A stretch of DNA of 64,000 bases from NCBI GenBank assembly GCA_024235935.1, contig JACKLL010000015.1, positions 1 through 64,000 on the forward strand, read 5' to 3'. Origin of the DNA: Rhodoferax sp. (GTDB taxonomy: Bacteria > Pseudomonadota > Gammaproteobacteria > Burkholderiales > Burkholderiaceae_C). The notes under the pieces were generated by a model, which did not search any database, was not told the origin of the DNA, and saw only the letters and a list, made by a program, of their open reading frames with translations. The position numbers and the translations under genes were made by a program. Shown one piece after another: positions 10,264 to 19,571 of the stretch. How positions within the stretch are numbered: the first letter of the stretch is position 1; every line of letters begins with the position of its first letter.

Positions 10264-10824
10264 ATGCTTCATAACATCTTCAGTTTCCTGTTGCAGATCG
10301 CTGCCGGCCTCCTGGTAGGGCTTTGTCTGCTGCGCCTGTACATGCAGTACCACCGTGTCCCTTTGTCGGCCCGCTCGGGCAATCCGATCGGCCCGCTGAT
10401 CTTTGCATTGACCGATTGGCTGGTGCTGCCACTGCGGCGCATCATGCCGGCGGTGGGGCGCTGGGACACAGCCAGCCTGGTGGCAGCCATCCTGATCGAG
10501 CTGGTGCAATACGCCTTGTTGTGGCTGATCAGCGGCGGGCAAGGGTCGCCGGCCTTTGTGGTGCTGCTGGCGCTGTTCGGGGTGGTGCGGCTGGCGTTGT
10601 CCGGGCTGAGCGTGCTGGTGATTGTCTACGCGGTGTTGTCGTGGGTGCAGACGCATTCGCCGATGATGGGCCTGTTGGCGCGCCTGGTGTCCCCGCTGCT
10701 GCAGCCGATCCGCCGCGTGGTTCCGCTGGTGGGGGGCATCGACCTGTCTCCGCTGGTCTTGCTGGTGCTGCTGCAGGTCGGCGGCATTGTGCTGGAATCG
10801 GTGCTGGCCAGCGTGATGATCTGA
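10264..10824 (+). CDS. YggT family integral membrane protein
   Basis: Membrane protein of 186 aa with two copies of the YggT module, each a hydrophobic helix pair. The first copy (about residues 5-75) contains GNPIGPLIFALTDWLVLPLRRIMP. The second (about 95-180) contains a matching LARLVSPLLQPIRRVVP stretch. Family members are linked to membrane and cell-division-related functions, but no precise activity is established. The ATG at 10264 is chosen because the hydrophobic module starts there; an in-frame start at 10132 would add a charged tail that does not fit. It is convergent with accD across a strong hairpin. Confidence 0.9.
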   Translation: MLHNIFSFLLQIAAGLLVGLCLLRLYMQYHRVPLSARSGNPIGPLIFALTDWLVLPLRRIMPAVGRWDTASLVAAILIELVQYALLWLISGGQGSPAFVVLLALFGVVRLALSGLSVLVIVYAVLSWVQTHSPMMGLLARLVSPLLQPIRRVVPLVGGIDLSPLVLLVLLQVGGIVLESVLASVMI

Positions 10825-10865
10825 CCCGCGCCCAGGCAAGGTTCCGGCCCCTTGCAGGGCGCGGG
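10825..10865. terminator. Long hairpin between convergent yggT and accD
   Basis: A 9-bp perfect stem, CCCGCGCCC at 10825-10833 with GGGCGCGGG at 10857-10865, encloses a second 5-bp stem (CAAGG at 10837 with CCTTG at 10850). It lies between the stops of two convergent genes, where a bidirectional terminator is expected. There is no clear U-run on either strand, so intrinsic termination is likely but not certain. Confidence 0.6.
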
Positions 10866-10881
10866 GGGAGCCACCGCGGGC

Positions 10882-11754
10882 TCAGACGACGGCGTCGGCC
10901 GGTTGGCGCTGCAGCATCGCCAGGCAGTTGGCAACCACCTTGCGCAGTTCGCGGCGGTCGCAGACCATGTCGACGGCGCCTTTTTCCTGCAGGAATTCCG
11001 AGCGCTGGAAGCCCTCGGGCAGCGTGACACGCAGCGTCGACTCGATGACACGCGGCCCGGCAAAGCCGATCAAGGCCTTGGGTTCGGCAATCACGATATC
11101 GCCCATGAAGGCGAAACTGGCGCTCACGCCGCCGGTGGTCGGGTCGGTCAGGACGCTGATGAACGGCAGGCCTTTCTTGGCCAGGCGGGTCAGCGCCGCA
11201 TTGGTCTTGGCCATCTGCATCAGGCTCAGCAGGCCTTCCTGCATGCGTGCACCCCCGGTGGCGGTGAAGCACATGAAGGCGGTCTTCTGTTCGATCGCAG
11301 TCTCGACGCCGCGCACGAAGCGCTCCCCGACGACCGAACCCATGCTGCCGGCCATGAAGTCGAACTCGAAGCAGGCCACCACCACGTTGATGTTGTGCAC
11401 GGTGCCGCCCATGACGACCAGCGCATCGGTCTCGCCGGTGTTGTCCATGGCCTCCTTGAGGCGTTCCGGGTATTTGCGGCTGTCCTTGAACTTCAGCGGA
11501 TCGACCGGGATCACCTCCTGGCCGATCTCGAAGCGTCCCTCGTTGTCGAGGAACATGTTCAGCCGGGCGCGTGCGCCGATCCGGTGGTGGCGTCCGCAGT
11601 TCGGGCACACGTTCTGGTTCTGCTCCAGATCGGTCTTGTAGAGCACCGTCTCGCAGCTCGGGCATTTGATCCACAGGCCTTCCGGCACGCTGCGCCGGTC
11701 GGCTGGATCCGTATGCTGGATCTTGGGGGGTAGCAGTTTTTCCAACCAGCTCAT
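10882..11754 (-). CDS. accD: Acetyl-CoA carboxylase carboxyltransferase subunit beta
   Basis: Beta subunit of the carboxyltransferase that moves CO2 from carboxybiotin to acetyl-CoA, making malonyl-CoA for fatty acid synthesis. The 290-aa protein has the N-terminal zinc ribbon (CPSC and CPNC pairs at about residues 28-50) and the crotonase-like carboxyltransferase domain, including GGARMQEG and LTDPTTGGVSASFA. The start is placed at MSWLEKLLPPKI rather than eight codons upstream because the family begins there. It is the last gene of a truA-trpF-trpB-trpA-accD run, 32 bp after trpA. The folC gene that often follows accD in related genomes is not here. Confidence 0.97.
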   Translation of the reverse strand: MSWLEKLLPPKIQHTDPADRRSVPEGLWIKCPSCETVLYKTDLEQNQNVCPNCGRHHRIGARARLNMFLDNEGRFEIGQEVIPVDPLKFKDSRKYPERLKEAMDNTGETDALVVMGGTVHNINVVVACFEFDFMAGSMGSVVGERFVRGVETAIEQKTAFMCFTATGGARMQEGLLSLMQMAKTNAALTRLAKKGLPFISVLTDPTTGGVSASFAFMGDIVIAEPKALIGFAGPRVIESTLRVTLPEGFQRSEFLQEKGAVDMVCDRRELRKVVANCLAMLQRQPADAVV

Positions 11755-11786
11755 GGTCTCGCTCCTGTGTCCTGGCAAAAGGGGGA

Positions 11787-12629
11787 TTATGCCGCCCGGG
11801 ACTGGGCGTCGAGCGCGTCGCGGATGCCCTGCAGAAACGCGCGTGCTGCCGGGGTGACAGCGTCGCGCGGCAGATCGCCGATCAGCTGGATGATCCGGCT
11901 GCCGATCACGACGGCGTCGGCACTGCGGGCCACGGCGCAGGCCGTGGCGGCATCGCGGATGCCGAAGCCGACGCCCAGCGGCAGTTTCACGTGCTGCCGG
12001 ATCCGTGGCAGCATGGCCTCGACCGCGGCCGTATCCAGGTTGCCGGCACCCGTCACGCCCTTGAGCGAGACGTAGTAGACATACCCGCTGGCCACCGCCG
12101 CGACCTGCGCCATGCGGCGTTCCGTGCTGGTGGGGGCCAGCAGGAAGATCAGATCCATATTGTTGCGGCGCAGCTCATCGGCGAATGCCACGCATTCCTC
12201 CGGCGGGTAATCGACGATCAACAGGCCATCGACGCCTGCGCTGGCGGCATCGCGCACGAAGGCGCTGCCGCCATCCGAGCCGGCCCCGCCATGGCGCTGG
12301 TCATAGCGCTCGACCGGATTGGCGTATCCCATCAGAACCACGGGCGTGCGCGTGTCCTTCTGGCGGAATACACGCACCATCTGGATCACCTGCACCAGGC
12401 CTATGCCTGCGGCCAGTGCCTTGTCGCCGGCCTTCTGGATCACGGCGCCATCGGCGCTCGGATCGGAGAAGGGTACGCCGAGCTCGATCACGTCGGCACC
12501 TGCGGCCACCATGCCGTGCATCAGTTCGGGTGTGATGTCCGGGTAGGGGAAGCCGGCCGTGACGTACGGAATGAGGGCTTTGCGACGTTCGCGCTGCAAC
12601 CGGGCAAATACTTCGGTGATGCGGCTCAT
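11787..12629 (-). CDS. trpA: Tryptophan synthase alpha chain
   Basis: Cleaves indole-3-glycerol phosphate to indole and glyceraldehyde 3-phosphate, passing indole to TrpB. The 280-aa TIM barrel contains the catalytic Glu in ADVIELGVPFSDPSADG, the catalytic Asp region in GVDGLLIVDYPPEE, and the phosphate-binding GVGFGIRD loop. The start is set at MSRITEVFARLQ; the in-frame codon 29 residues upstream lies in the trpB-trpA spacer. The gene follows trpB after 52 bp and precedes accD. Confidence 0.97.
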   Translation of the reverse strand: MSRITEVFARLQRERRKALIPYVTAGFPYPDITPELMHGMVAAGADVIELGVPFSDPSADGAVIQKAGDKALAAGIGLVQVIQMVRVFRQKDTRTPVVLMGYANPVERYDQRHGGAGSDGGSAFVRDAASAGVDGLLIVDYPPEECVAFADELRRNNMDLIFLLAPTSTERRMAQVAAVASGYVYYVSLKGVTGAGNLDTAAVEAMLPRIRQHVKLPLGVGFGIRDAATACAVARSADAVVIGSRIIQLIGDLPRDAVTPAARAFLQGIRDALDAQSRAA

Positions 12630-12681
12630 GGCAGGACCCTCCGTGCAACAGGTCGTGCGCTGCGTGTTATGTCGGTGGCTC

Positions 12682-13977
12682 TCATGCGCGTGCTCCCGAG
12701 GTCGGAAGTGCGACACCCACGCCCCCCTTGACGGACTGCCCCTTGCAACTGGGCCGGCAATAAAAATCCGCGTTGCTCAGATCGGCAACCGTGCCGATGT
12801 CCTTGTCGCCACGACCGGACAGGTTGACCAGAATGGACTGGTCCGGCCGCATGGTCTTGGCCAGCTTCATCGCGTACGCAACAGCATGGCTGGACTCCAG
12901 CGCCGGGATGATGCCTTCGGTACGGCACAGGTAGTGAAAGGCCTGCAAGGCTTCGGTGTCGGTGATGCCGACATATTCGGCCCGTCCGATGTCCTTGAGC
13001 CATGCATGTTCCGGCCCGACGCCGGGGTAGTCCAGGCCGGCGCTGATGCTGTGCGTCTCGGTCACCTGGCCATCGTCGTTCTGCAGGATGTAGGTGCGGT
13101 TGCCGTGCAGCACACCCGGGCTGCCACGCTGCAGCGATGCCGAGTGCTTGCCGCTGTCCAGGCCTTCGCCGGCCGCCTCGACACCGATCAGGCGCGTGTT
13201 CTCGTGCGGGATGTAGGGATGGAAGATGCCCATGGCATTGCTGCCGCCGCCGACGCAGGCCACCACCGCATCCGGCTGCGTGCTGTGGCAGGACTGCTCG
13301 GCGAGCATCTCGGGCATCTGCTTGAGGCACTCCTCGCCGATCACGCTCTGGAAGTCGCGCACCATCATCGGGTAGGGGTGGGGGCCGGCCACGGTGCCGA
13401 TGATGTAGAAGGTGTTGTCGACATTGGCCACCCAGTCGCGCATGGCCTCGTTGAGCGCGTCCTTGAGCGTCCGGCTGCCACTCTCGACCGGCACCACCTT
13501 GGCGCCGAGCAGGTGCATGCGGTAGACGTTGGGGCTCTGGCGCTTGACGTCCTCGCTGCCCATGTAAACCACGCACTCCAGGCCATAACGGGCGCAGATG
13601 GTGGCCGTGGCAACGCCATGTTGTCCGGCGCCGGTTTCGGCGATGATGCGCGGCTTGCCCATGCGACGGGCCAGCATGGCCTGACCGATGGTGTTGTTGA
13701 CCTTGTGCGCGCCGGTATGGTTGAGGTCCTCGCGCTTGAGGTAGATCTGGGCGCCGCCTTGTTCGCGGCTCATGCGCGCGGCATGGTAGATCGGGGAGGG
13801 GCGGCCGACGAAATGCGCCAGTTCGTACTTGAATTCGGCGATGAATTCCGGATCGTGCTGGTAGCGGGCGTAGGCCTGCTGCAATTCCTCGATCGCGAGC
13901 GTCAAAGTCTCGCTGATGAAACTTCCGCCGTATTTGCCGAAATGGCCGGTCGGATCAGGTTGCTGGTAGGGGTACAT
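12682..13977 (-). CDS. trpB: Tryptophan synthase beta chain
   Basis: PLP enzyme that joins indole and serine to make tryptophan. The 431-aa sequence has the PLP lysine in REDLNHTGAHKVNN, the phosphate-binding glycine loop CVGGGSNAMG, and the conserved GRGDKD segment near the C terminus. A tail of roughly 25 residues with three cysteines or basic patches (ADFYCRPSCKGQSVKGG) extends past the usual core end. The start is at MYPYQQPDPTG, overlapping the end of trpF by 23 bp; the upstream in-frame codons read through trpF and are not native. Confidence 0.96.
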   Translation of the reverse strand: MYPYQQPDPTGHFGKYGGSFISETLTLAIEELQQAYARYQHDPEFIAEFKYELAHFVGRPSPIYHAARMSREQGGAQIYLKREDLNHTGAHKVNNTIGQAMLARRMGKPRIIAETGAGQHGVATATICARYGLECVVYMGSEDVKRQSPNVYRMHLLGAKVVPVESGSRTLKDALNEAMRDWVANVDNTFYIIGTVAGPHPYPMMVRDFQSVIGEECLKQMPEMLAEQSCHSTQPDAVVACVGGGSNAMGIFHPYIPHENTRLIGVEAAGEGLDSGKHSASLQRGSPGVLHGNRTYILQNDDGQVTETHSISAGLDYPGVGPEHAWLKDIGRAEYVGITDTEALQAFHYLCRTEGIIPALESSHAVAYAMKLAKTMRPDQSILVNLSGRGDKDIGTVADLSNADFYCRPSCKGQSVKGGVGVALPTSGARA

Positions 13978-14677
13978 GGGTGGACCTTGCAAGTTGTGCG
14001 TCGGCTGCACGCACGGCAGCGACGAACTGATGGATCTTGCCGGCGTCCTTGATGCCCTTGGACACCTCGACGCCGGAACTGACATCGACAGCCAGCGTCT
14101 TACAACGCGGCTGCACCTGCAAGATGCCATCGGTCACGTTTGCAGGCGTAAGTCCACCACTTAAGACGAGGTGACAGTTGACGCTTGGAGGTAGAAGTGA
14201 CCAATTGAATGTCTTGCCGCCTCCGCCATACCCCTCGACATGGGCGTCGAGCAGAATTGCGTGCGCACTTTGATAGGAAGATGCGTATTTTACGAGATCA
14301 AAGGAGGCGGCTTCCGCCCCCAGGGGAATGCGCGCGGCGCGCAGGTAGGCCCTGGCCCCGCGGCCACACGCCGCCAGGCAATCATCCTCGGTCTCGTCCC
14401 CATGAAATTGCGCAATCGCCCAGGTCAGCCGTTCGAAATCCTGCTGCACCACCTCCGGTGCTTCGTTCACGTACAGCAGGACCGGCGTGACAAATGGCGG
14501 CAGGCGCCGCGCCAGTTCCACGGCGCGATCGATGGACACCACCCGGGCACTGCGAGGGTAGCGTACGAATCCGATCGCATCCACCCCGGCGGCGACCGCT
14601 GCGTCGACATCCTGTTCACGGGTCAGTCCACAGATCTTGATGCGGGTTCGGTGCAATCCGGCGAGGGGGTCAGTCAT
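13955..14677 (-). CDS. trpF: Phosphoribosylanthranilate isomerase
   Basis: Isomerises N-(5'-phosphoribosyl)-anthranilate to CdRP in tryptophan synthesis. The 240-aa TIM barrel has the catalytic Cys in RIKICGLT, the general-acid Asp in LLDAHVEGYGGGGKTFNW, and the phosphate-binding LSGGLTPANV and DVSSGVEVSKGIKD motifs. Its ATG overlaps the truA stop by 4 bp, and its 3' end overlaps trpB. Base composition around 14150-14330 is less GC-rich than neighbouring genes, but the protein is complete and conserved. Confidence 0.96.
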   Translation of the reverse strand: MTDPLAGLHRTRIKICGLTREQDVDAAVAAGVDAIGFVRYPRSARVVSIDRAVELARRLPPFVTPVLLYVNEAPEVVQQDFERLTWAIAQFHGDETEDDCLAACGRGARAYLRAARIPLGAEAASFDLVKYASSYQSAHAILLDAHVEGYGGGGKTFNWSLLPPSVNCHLVLSGGLTPANVTDGILQVQPRCKTLAVDVSSGVEVSKGIKDAGKIHQFVAAVRAADAQLARSTHVPLPAT

Positions 14678-15456
14678 GGCAGTCCATCATACGCGGCGGT
14701 CCGCTCGGGCAATCCCCAATGGGCGTCGTAGCGTGGCCCCAGAAAGTACAGGCCGTCAGGCGAAAACGTGGGTGCCGCGATCTTGCGCTGGCGCGCCTGC
14801 AGCACTTCGTCGATCCATTCGACAGGCTTCTTGCCACTGCCGATGGCGATCAGGCAACCCATGATGTTGCGGATCATGTGGTGCAGAAAGGCATTGGCCT
14901 CGAACTCAAAGCGCAGATAGGCACCGCGGCGGGAGATCGCGATCTCCCGCATCTGCTTGACCGGCGACAAGGCCTGGCACTGCGAGGCCCGGAACGAGGA
15001 GAAGTCATGTTCGCCGATCAGGCGCTGTGCGGCCGAGCGCATGCGGTCGGCGTCCAGTGGCAGCATCACCCAACCGACGCGGCCGGTATCCATGCTGGGG
15101 CGGACCGGCGACTCATACAGCAGGTAGGCATAGCGCCGGGTCAGCGCGCTGGCCCGGCAATGAAACGCGGCCGGCACCTCGCGCGCCCATTCGACGCCGA
15201 TATCCCGGGGCAGCAGGGCATTGGTGCCGCGCACCCAGGAGACCTCGCGTCGGATGCTGTCGGTATCGAAGTGCACGACCTGCATCAGCGCGTGCACGCC
15301 GGCGTCGGTGCGTCCGGCGCACAAGGTGGATATCGGGCGTGCCGCCAGCCGGGTCAATGCCTTTTCGAGCTGGTCCTGCACTGTCTGACCCGAAAGCTGG
15401 CTTTGCCAGCCCTGGTAGGCACCGCCGTGATAGCTGATGCCGAGCGCAATTCTCAC
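14674..15456 (-). CDS. truA: tRNA pseudouridine(38-40) synthase TruA
   Basis: Converts uridines 38-40 in the anticodon arm of many tRNAs to pseudouridine. The 260-aa protein has the catalytic aspartate in CAGRTDAGVHA near residue 52, the N-terminal RIALGISYHGGAYQGWQSQ strand, and the conserved FLHHMIRNIMG segment. It is complete and starts 44 bp after fimV on the same strand. The overlap with trpF (ATGA) places it at the head of the truA-trpFBA-accD operon, as in other Burkholderiales. Confidence 0.97.
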   Translation of the reverse strand: MRIALGISYHGGAYQGWQSQLSGQTVQDQLEKALTRLAARPISTLCAGRTDAGVHALMQVVHFDTDSIRREVSWVRGTNALLPRDIGVEWAREVPAAFHCRASALTRRYAYLLYESPVRPSMDTGRVGWVMLPLDADRMRSAAQRLIGEHDFSSFRASQCQALSPVKQMREIAISRRGAYLRFEFEANAFLHHMIRNIMGCLIAIGSGKKPVEWIDEVLQARQRKIAAPTFSPDGLYFLGPRYDAHWGLPERTAAYDGLP

Positions 15457-15500
15457 GCCAGGGTGTCAGGCAATCCGGAGCTGGCGCGCGCGGCGCGCAC

Positions 15501-18194
15501 TCAGCCCAGGCTGGCCAGGGCGCGTTGGGCCTTGGCCTTGAGGTCGCCGCTCGCCTCGGCGATCACTTCTTCGATCAGGGCTCTTGCCCCGTCATCGTCG
15601 CCAATCGACACGAATTCCTCTGCCAGTGCCAGCTTGGTGGCCAGGGGATCTTCCGGCTCCGCACTTGACTGTTCGGTCGGCGTGTCGGTGCTATCCAGAT
15701 CCAGCGACAGCGTGCCGAGGTCGAATTCCAGCATGCCGTGTTCCGATTCGGCAGGCGCATTGAATGGCATCTGCGAAGCGGTCAGCTTGTTGGGTGCGGT
15801 GGCATCGAAGTTCACGCCAGCCGCGCGGTCGCCACTCGCGGCGGGGACCTCGGTGGACTCTTCATCGGTCAGGGTCAAAGGCGCGGGACTTGTCGAGCCA
15901 AAGCTCACGGCTGCCTGCTCGCGGAACTCGTCGCTGCCGACGGAGCCCAGGGCCACGGTATCGTCCGAATCGTCCAGGTCGGGAAGGGCGATCTCGACCG
16001 GCAACTCGGCAGCCGCTTGCCCCGGTTTGACGGTCATGGACTCGGTGGTTTCGCCGAAATCGATGTCCAGATCCGCCGGCTGTGAATCCAGCGGCGGCAT
16101 GGATACAGTGGGTTCCAACTGGCTCGGGCGAGCCTCTTCGATCACGCTGGCGGGCTCGTCGTCCAGTGAGAAATCCAGATCGAGGTCCAGGTCGACCGAA
16201 GCAGACGGCTGCGCGTCGACCGGTTCGGCCGAACGGTCGATCTTCTGGGTCGCCATGCTGGTCGCTGCCATGAGCCCGATGGGACTGGTTGCCAGCGGGT
16301 TGCCTTCGGCCGCCGGGGTGCTGCCGGGGCGGTACAGCGGATTCGCCGGATCGATGCCCTGACCTTGCTCACAGATGCGGGCCCATTCGGCACTGTCGGC
16401 CCCGGCCAGGCGGAATGCCTCCTTGGCCATGCTCTCGAACGCCTGTGTGTCACGCCGCTTGGCGTAGATGTCCAGCAATTTCTGGTGCACGGCGATGCGG
16501 CCCGGATGGGTCCGCAGTGCTTCCTTCAGGATTTCCTCGGCCTGAATGTCGCGCCCGTAGGCGAGGTAGACATCGGCTTCCGCAACCGGATCCACATCGT
16601 CAGCAGCATCCAGCTGGCTGGGTGAGTAGACCATCGACGAGCCGGTCGCTGCGGCTTCGGCGGTGTCTACGCGCTGTCCGCCGCTGGCGCCAAAGAACGA
16701 GTCCGGTTGCAGCCGGCTTTCGAGGAATGCGCTGTCGACCTCGGCTGCCTCGCGACGCTGACGCGCCTTGTAAATGCCCAGACCTGCCAGCAAAGCGATC
16801 AAAAGGCCACCGCCAAGCAGGGTCAGGGGATTTGCCAGCAACTGGTCCAGCAAGCCTGGCTCCGGGACCGCCGGTGGCGGCGGCGGTGGTGGCGCAGGCG
16901 TGGCCACGGGTGCTGGCTGGGGCGCTGCGGCAGGCTCCGGGGCCTGGGAAGCGGCCGCGACCGGCGCCGCTGCAGGGGTTTCAACCGCCGCCGATACGGC
17001 CGCCATCGGCGCAGCCGCCGTGATGGCCACCGGCGCGCTCGTGGCAGCCGCTGGCGCGGTGGCCTGGGAGGGCGCGGTACCGGCAGCCGCCGATGCTGCA
17101 CTGATACTGCTCAGGTCCTTGACGTTGCGGGCCAGTTCGGCTGCGCGCTTTGCGGCATCCTCTGCCGCCTTGGCCTGGGCAATCTTTTCTTCGGCAGCCT
17201 TGGCATCGGCGCCGCCCTTGGACAGCGTCAGCTTGTCGGGCGCCGGGGCTGCCGTGCGCTTGTCTTCAACCTGGGCTTGAACGGAGCCAGCCGCGGCACG
17301 GTCCGCTGTTTCGACCTTTTGCGTTGGCGCATTGCTGGCCAGCTTGCTGCGGAAGGCGTTGAAGTCCTTGCTCTGGGCGATGACGGTGCGTGAGGCGTCG
17401 GCCTCGGTCACGGCATTGACCTGCTCATCGGTGGGCATTGTCAGAACGGCGCCGGCCTTGAGCAGATTCAGGTTGCCGTTGATGAATGCATTCTGGTTGG
17501 CGCGCAGCAATGCGACCAGCATCTGGTCCAGCGAGACTTCGGCCGGCTTGTTGGCGCGTGCAATCTCACTGGCGGTGTCGCCACGCTGCACGGTCACGCG
17601 CTTGTTCGCGGCGGGGCGGGCTGCCGCAGCGGTGCTTGCAGGGGCCCGGGCGGCTGCAGGGGCAGCGGCAGCAGGTGCCGCAGGTGTCGGTGTCGCGGTC
17701 ACGCGCGCCGGGGGCGTCACCGGTGTGGTGGCTGCAACCTGCGGTGCCGTCGGCGCCGCAGGTGTGCGGGCCCGCAGCGCTGGCGGATCGAGCAGGATGG
17801 TGTAGTCGCGCACGATGCGGCCGCTGGCCCAGCTTGCCTGCAGGATCAGGTCGACAAAAGGTTCCGATACGACCCGATCGCTGACCAGGCGGATGTAGGC
17901 GCGCCCGTCAGCGCGTCGTTGCAGGGATATCTGTACGCCGGCCAGGGCCGGGTTGTATTCGAGGCCGGCCGCGCGGAACGCGGCGGGCAGTGCGATGGAG
18001 GGTTTGAGGGAGGCTGCCTCGTCGGCGTTGATCTCGGGAATGTCGATTTCGGCTCTGAGTGGCTCTCCCAATGCCGACTGAACGGTAATGCGTCCGAGTG
18101 CCAGGGCAAAGGCCGATGACGCGGGAAGGCCAAGCAGCGCAATGACCAGGGATGCGACAGCGGTCTTGCGCCAGCCATGTGACTTAGGGATCAA
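15501..18194 (-). CDS. fimV: FimV/HubP family polar protein with LysM domain
   Basis: Large inner-membrane protein (897 aa) of the FimV/HubP type, which in other species organises the cell pole and supports type IV pilus and type II secretion assembly. Visible parts are an N-terminal signal peptide ending near AFALALG, a FimV N-terminal domain, a LysM peptidoglycan-binding motif at about 195-255 (VTVQRGDTASEIA), an Ala/Pro-rich linker, one transmembrane helix at about 451-473, an acidic Asp-rich cytoplasmic region, and a C-terminal FimV motif (ATKLALAEEFVSIGDDDGARALIEEV). It uses a TTG start with a GGAGG box eight bases upstream. It lies between asd and truA, its usual place in this order. 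Confidence 0.92.
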   Translation of the reverse strand: MIPKSHGWRKTAVASLVIALLGLPASSAFALALGRITVQSALGEPLRAEIDIPEINADEAASLKPSIALPAAFRAAGLEYNPALAGVQISLQRRADGRAYIRLVSDRVVSEPFVDLILQASWASGRIVRDYTILLDPPALRARTPAAPTAPQVAATTPVTPPARVTATPTPAAPAAAAPAAARAPASTAAAARPAANKRVTVQRGDTASEIARANKPAEVSLDQMLVALLRANQNAFINGNLNLLKAGAVLTMPTDEQVNAVTEADASRTVIAQSKDFNAFRSKLASNAPTQKVETADRAAAGSVQAQVEDKRTAAPAPDKLTLSKGGADAKAAEEKIAQAKAAEDAAKRAAELARNVKDLSSISAASAAAGTAPSQATAPAAATSAPVAITAAAPMAAVSAAVETPAAAPVAAASQAPEPAAAPQPAPVATPAPPPPPPPAVPEPGLLDQLLANPLTLLGGGLLIALLAGLGIYKARQRREAAEVDSAFLESRLQPDSFFGASGGQRVDTAEAAATGSSMVYSPSQLDAADDVDPVAEADVYLAYGRDIQAEEILKEALRTHPGRIAVHQKLLDIYAKRRDTQAFESMAKEAFRLAGADSAEWARICEQGQGIDPANPLYRPGSTPAAEGNPLATSPIGLMAATSMATQKIDRSAEPVDAQPSASVDLDLDLDFSLDDEPASVIEEARPSQLEPTVSMPPLDSQPADLDIDFGETTESMTVKPGQAAAELPVEIALPDLDDSDDTVALGSVGSDEFREQAAVSFGSTSPAPLTLTDEESTEVPAASGDRAAGVNFDATAPNKLTASQMPFNAPAESEHGMLEFDLGTLSLDLDSTDTPTEQSSAEPEDPLATKLALAEEFVSIGDDDGARALIEEVIAEASGDLKAKAQRALASLG

Positions 18195-18202
18195 TTTAGT
18201 AG

Positions 18203-18207
18203 CCTCC
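18203..18207 (-). promoter_or_regulatory. fimV: Shine-Dalgarno box deciding a TTG start
   Basis: GGAGG on the minus strand, eight bases before the TTG at 18194-18192. No ATG or GTG is nearby in frame, so this box is what supports the rare TTG start of fimV. Confidence 0.75.
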
Positions 18208-18260
18208 GATGCTCGCGCACATCACCACGACTGCGCAATGTGGGTGCAGATGCCGCGACA

Positions 18261-18290
18261 CTCTAACCTGAAAAAGGACCATAACATCAA
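18261..18290 (-). promoter_or_regulatory. fimV: Candidate fimV promoter
   Basis: On the minus strand, TTGATG (18290-18285) and TTAGAG (18266-18261) are separated by 18 bp, a plausible sigma-70 pair about 67 bp upstream of the fimV TTG start. The surrounding 237-bp asd-fimV gap is notably AT-richer than the genes. The match is moderate and unproven. Confidence 0.4.
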
Positions 18291-18431
18291 TGTTTTAGCC
18301 TGACAAGGTGAGAAAGCGCTCAAATCTTTCTGCACCTGCAGGACCCGATGGGTGCCGGTCCGAATGTTGTCAAACGGCAACGCATTGGATGATAGTCGCA
18401 AGCCGGACGGGATTCGGGCCGGCTTGGCTGC

Positions 18432-19571
18432 TCAGCGCTCGAGCAGGATGCGCAGCATGCGGCGCAGAGGTTCCGCCGCGCCCCACAGCAATTGGTCGCC
18501 AATGGTGAATGCGCCGACATATTCCGGGCCCATCGCCAGCTTGCGAATCCGACCGACCGGAATGTCCAGCGTGCCGGTGACAGCTACCGGCGTCAGCTGG
18601 GCCATGGTCGCTTCCCGGTTGTTGGGAACCACCTTGGCCCAGGCATTGTCGGCGGCGATCATGGCCTCGATGTCGGCGACCGGAACGTCCTTCTTCAGCT
18701 TGAACGTCAGTGCCTGGCTATGGCAGCGCATGGCGCCGACCCGCACGCAGAAGCCATCGACCGGAATCGGCGCGGCGCTGAAACCCGGACCACGGCCCAG
18801 GATCTTGTTGCTTTCTGCGCCACCTTTCCACTCTTCGCGGCTGACGCCGTCGCCCAGATCCTTGTCGATCCAGGGGATCAGGCTGCCGCCCAGCGGGACA
18901 CCGAAATTGGCGGTCTCGGCCGCGCCCATGGATTGCTGGCGGGCCAGGATCTTGCGGTCGATCTCCAGGATCGCCGAGCGGGGATCGTCCAGCAGGTCGC
19001 GCACTTCGGCGTTCAGGCTGCCGAACTGCGTCAGCAGTTCACGCATGTGCTGCGCACCGCCACCCGAAGCCGCCTGGTAGGTCATGGTGCTCATCCACTC
19101 CACCAGATCGGCCTTGAACAGGGCGCCGACCCCCATCAGCATGCAACTGACGGTGCAATTGCCGCCGATCCAGTTGCGACCGCCCTTGGCGAGTGCGTTC
19201 TGGATCACGGGCAGGTTGACCGGGTCCAGGATGATGATGGCATCTTCCTGCATGCGCAGGCTGGACGCGGCGTCGATCCAGTGGCCCTTCCAGCCGGCGC
19301 TGCGCAGCTTGCCGTAGACGGCGCTGGTGTAGTCGCCCCCTTGTGCGGTAATGATGATGTCGCAGCGCTGCAGGGCTGCGATGTCCATCGCGTCCTGCAG
19401 CCGCTCGCCGGATTTGCCGTAGGCCGGGGCTTCGCCGCCGGCGTTGGACGTCGAGAAGAAAACCGGATCGATGAGGTCGAAATCACCTTCGGCCTGCATG
19501 CGGTCCATCAGGACGGAGCCGACCATGCCCCGCCAGCCGACCAGACCTGTCACTTTTCCTGCGCTGCTCAT
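18432..19571 (-). CDS. asd: Aspartate-semialdehyde dehydrogenase
   Basis: Reduces aspartyl phosphate to aspartate semialdehyde, the branch point to lysine/diaminopimelate, threonine and methionine. The 379-aa protein has the NADP-binding start VTGLVGWRGMVGSVLM, the catalytic cysteine in GGNCTVSCMLMG, and the active-site His region VRVGAMRCHSQALT. It belongs to the gammaproteobacterial-type Asd group. The start is the ATG at 19571, preceded by AAAGGGTGA; the TTG six codons upstream overlaps this box. The next gene upstream is leuB, 210 bp away, and fimV follows 237 bp downstream. Confidence 0.97.
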   Translation of the reverse strand: MSSAGKVTGLVGWRGMVGSVLMDRMQAEGDFDLIDPVFFSTSNAGGEAPAYGKSGERLQDAMDIAALQRCDIIITAQGGDYTSAVYGKLRSAGWKGHWIDAASSLRMQEDAIIILDPVNLPVIQNALAKGGRNWIGGNCTVSCMLMGVGALFKADLVEWMSTMTYQAASGGGAQHMRELLTQFGSLNAEVRDLLDDPRSAILEIDRKILARQQSMGAAETANFGVPLGGSLIPWIDKDLGDGVSREEWKGGAESNKILGRGPGFSAAPIPVDGFCVRVGAMRCHSQALTFKLKKDVPVADIEAMIAADNAWAKVVPNNREATMAQLTPVAVTGTLDIPVGRIRKLAMGPEYVGAFTIGDQLLWGAAEPLRRMLRILLER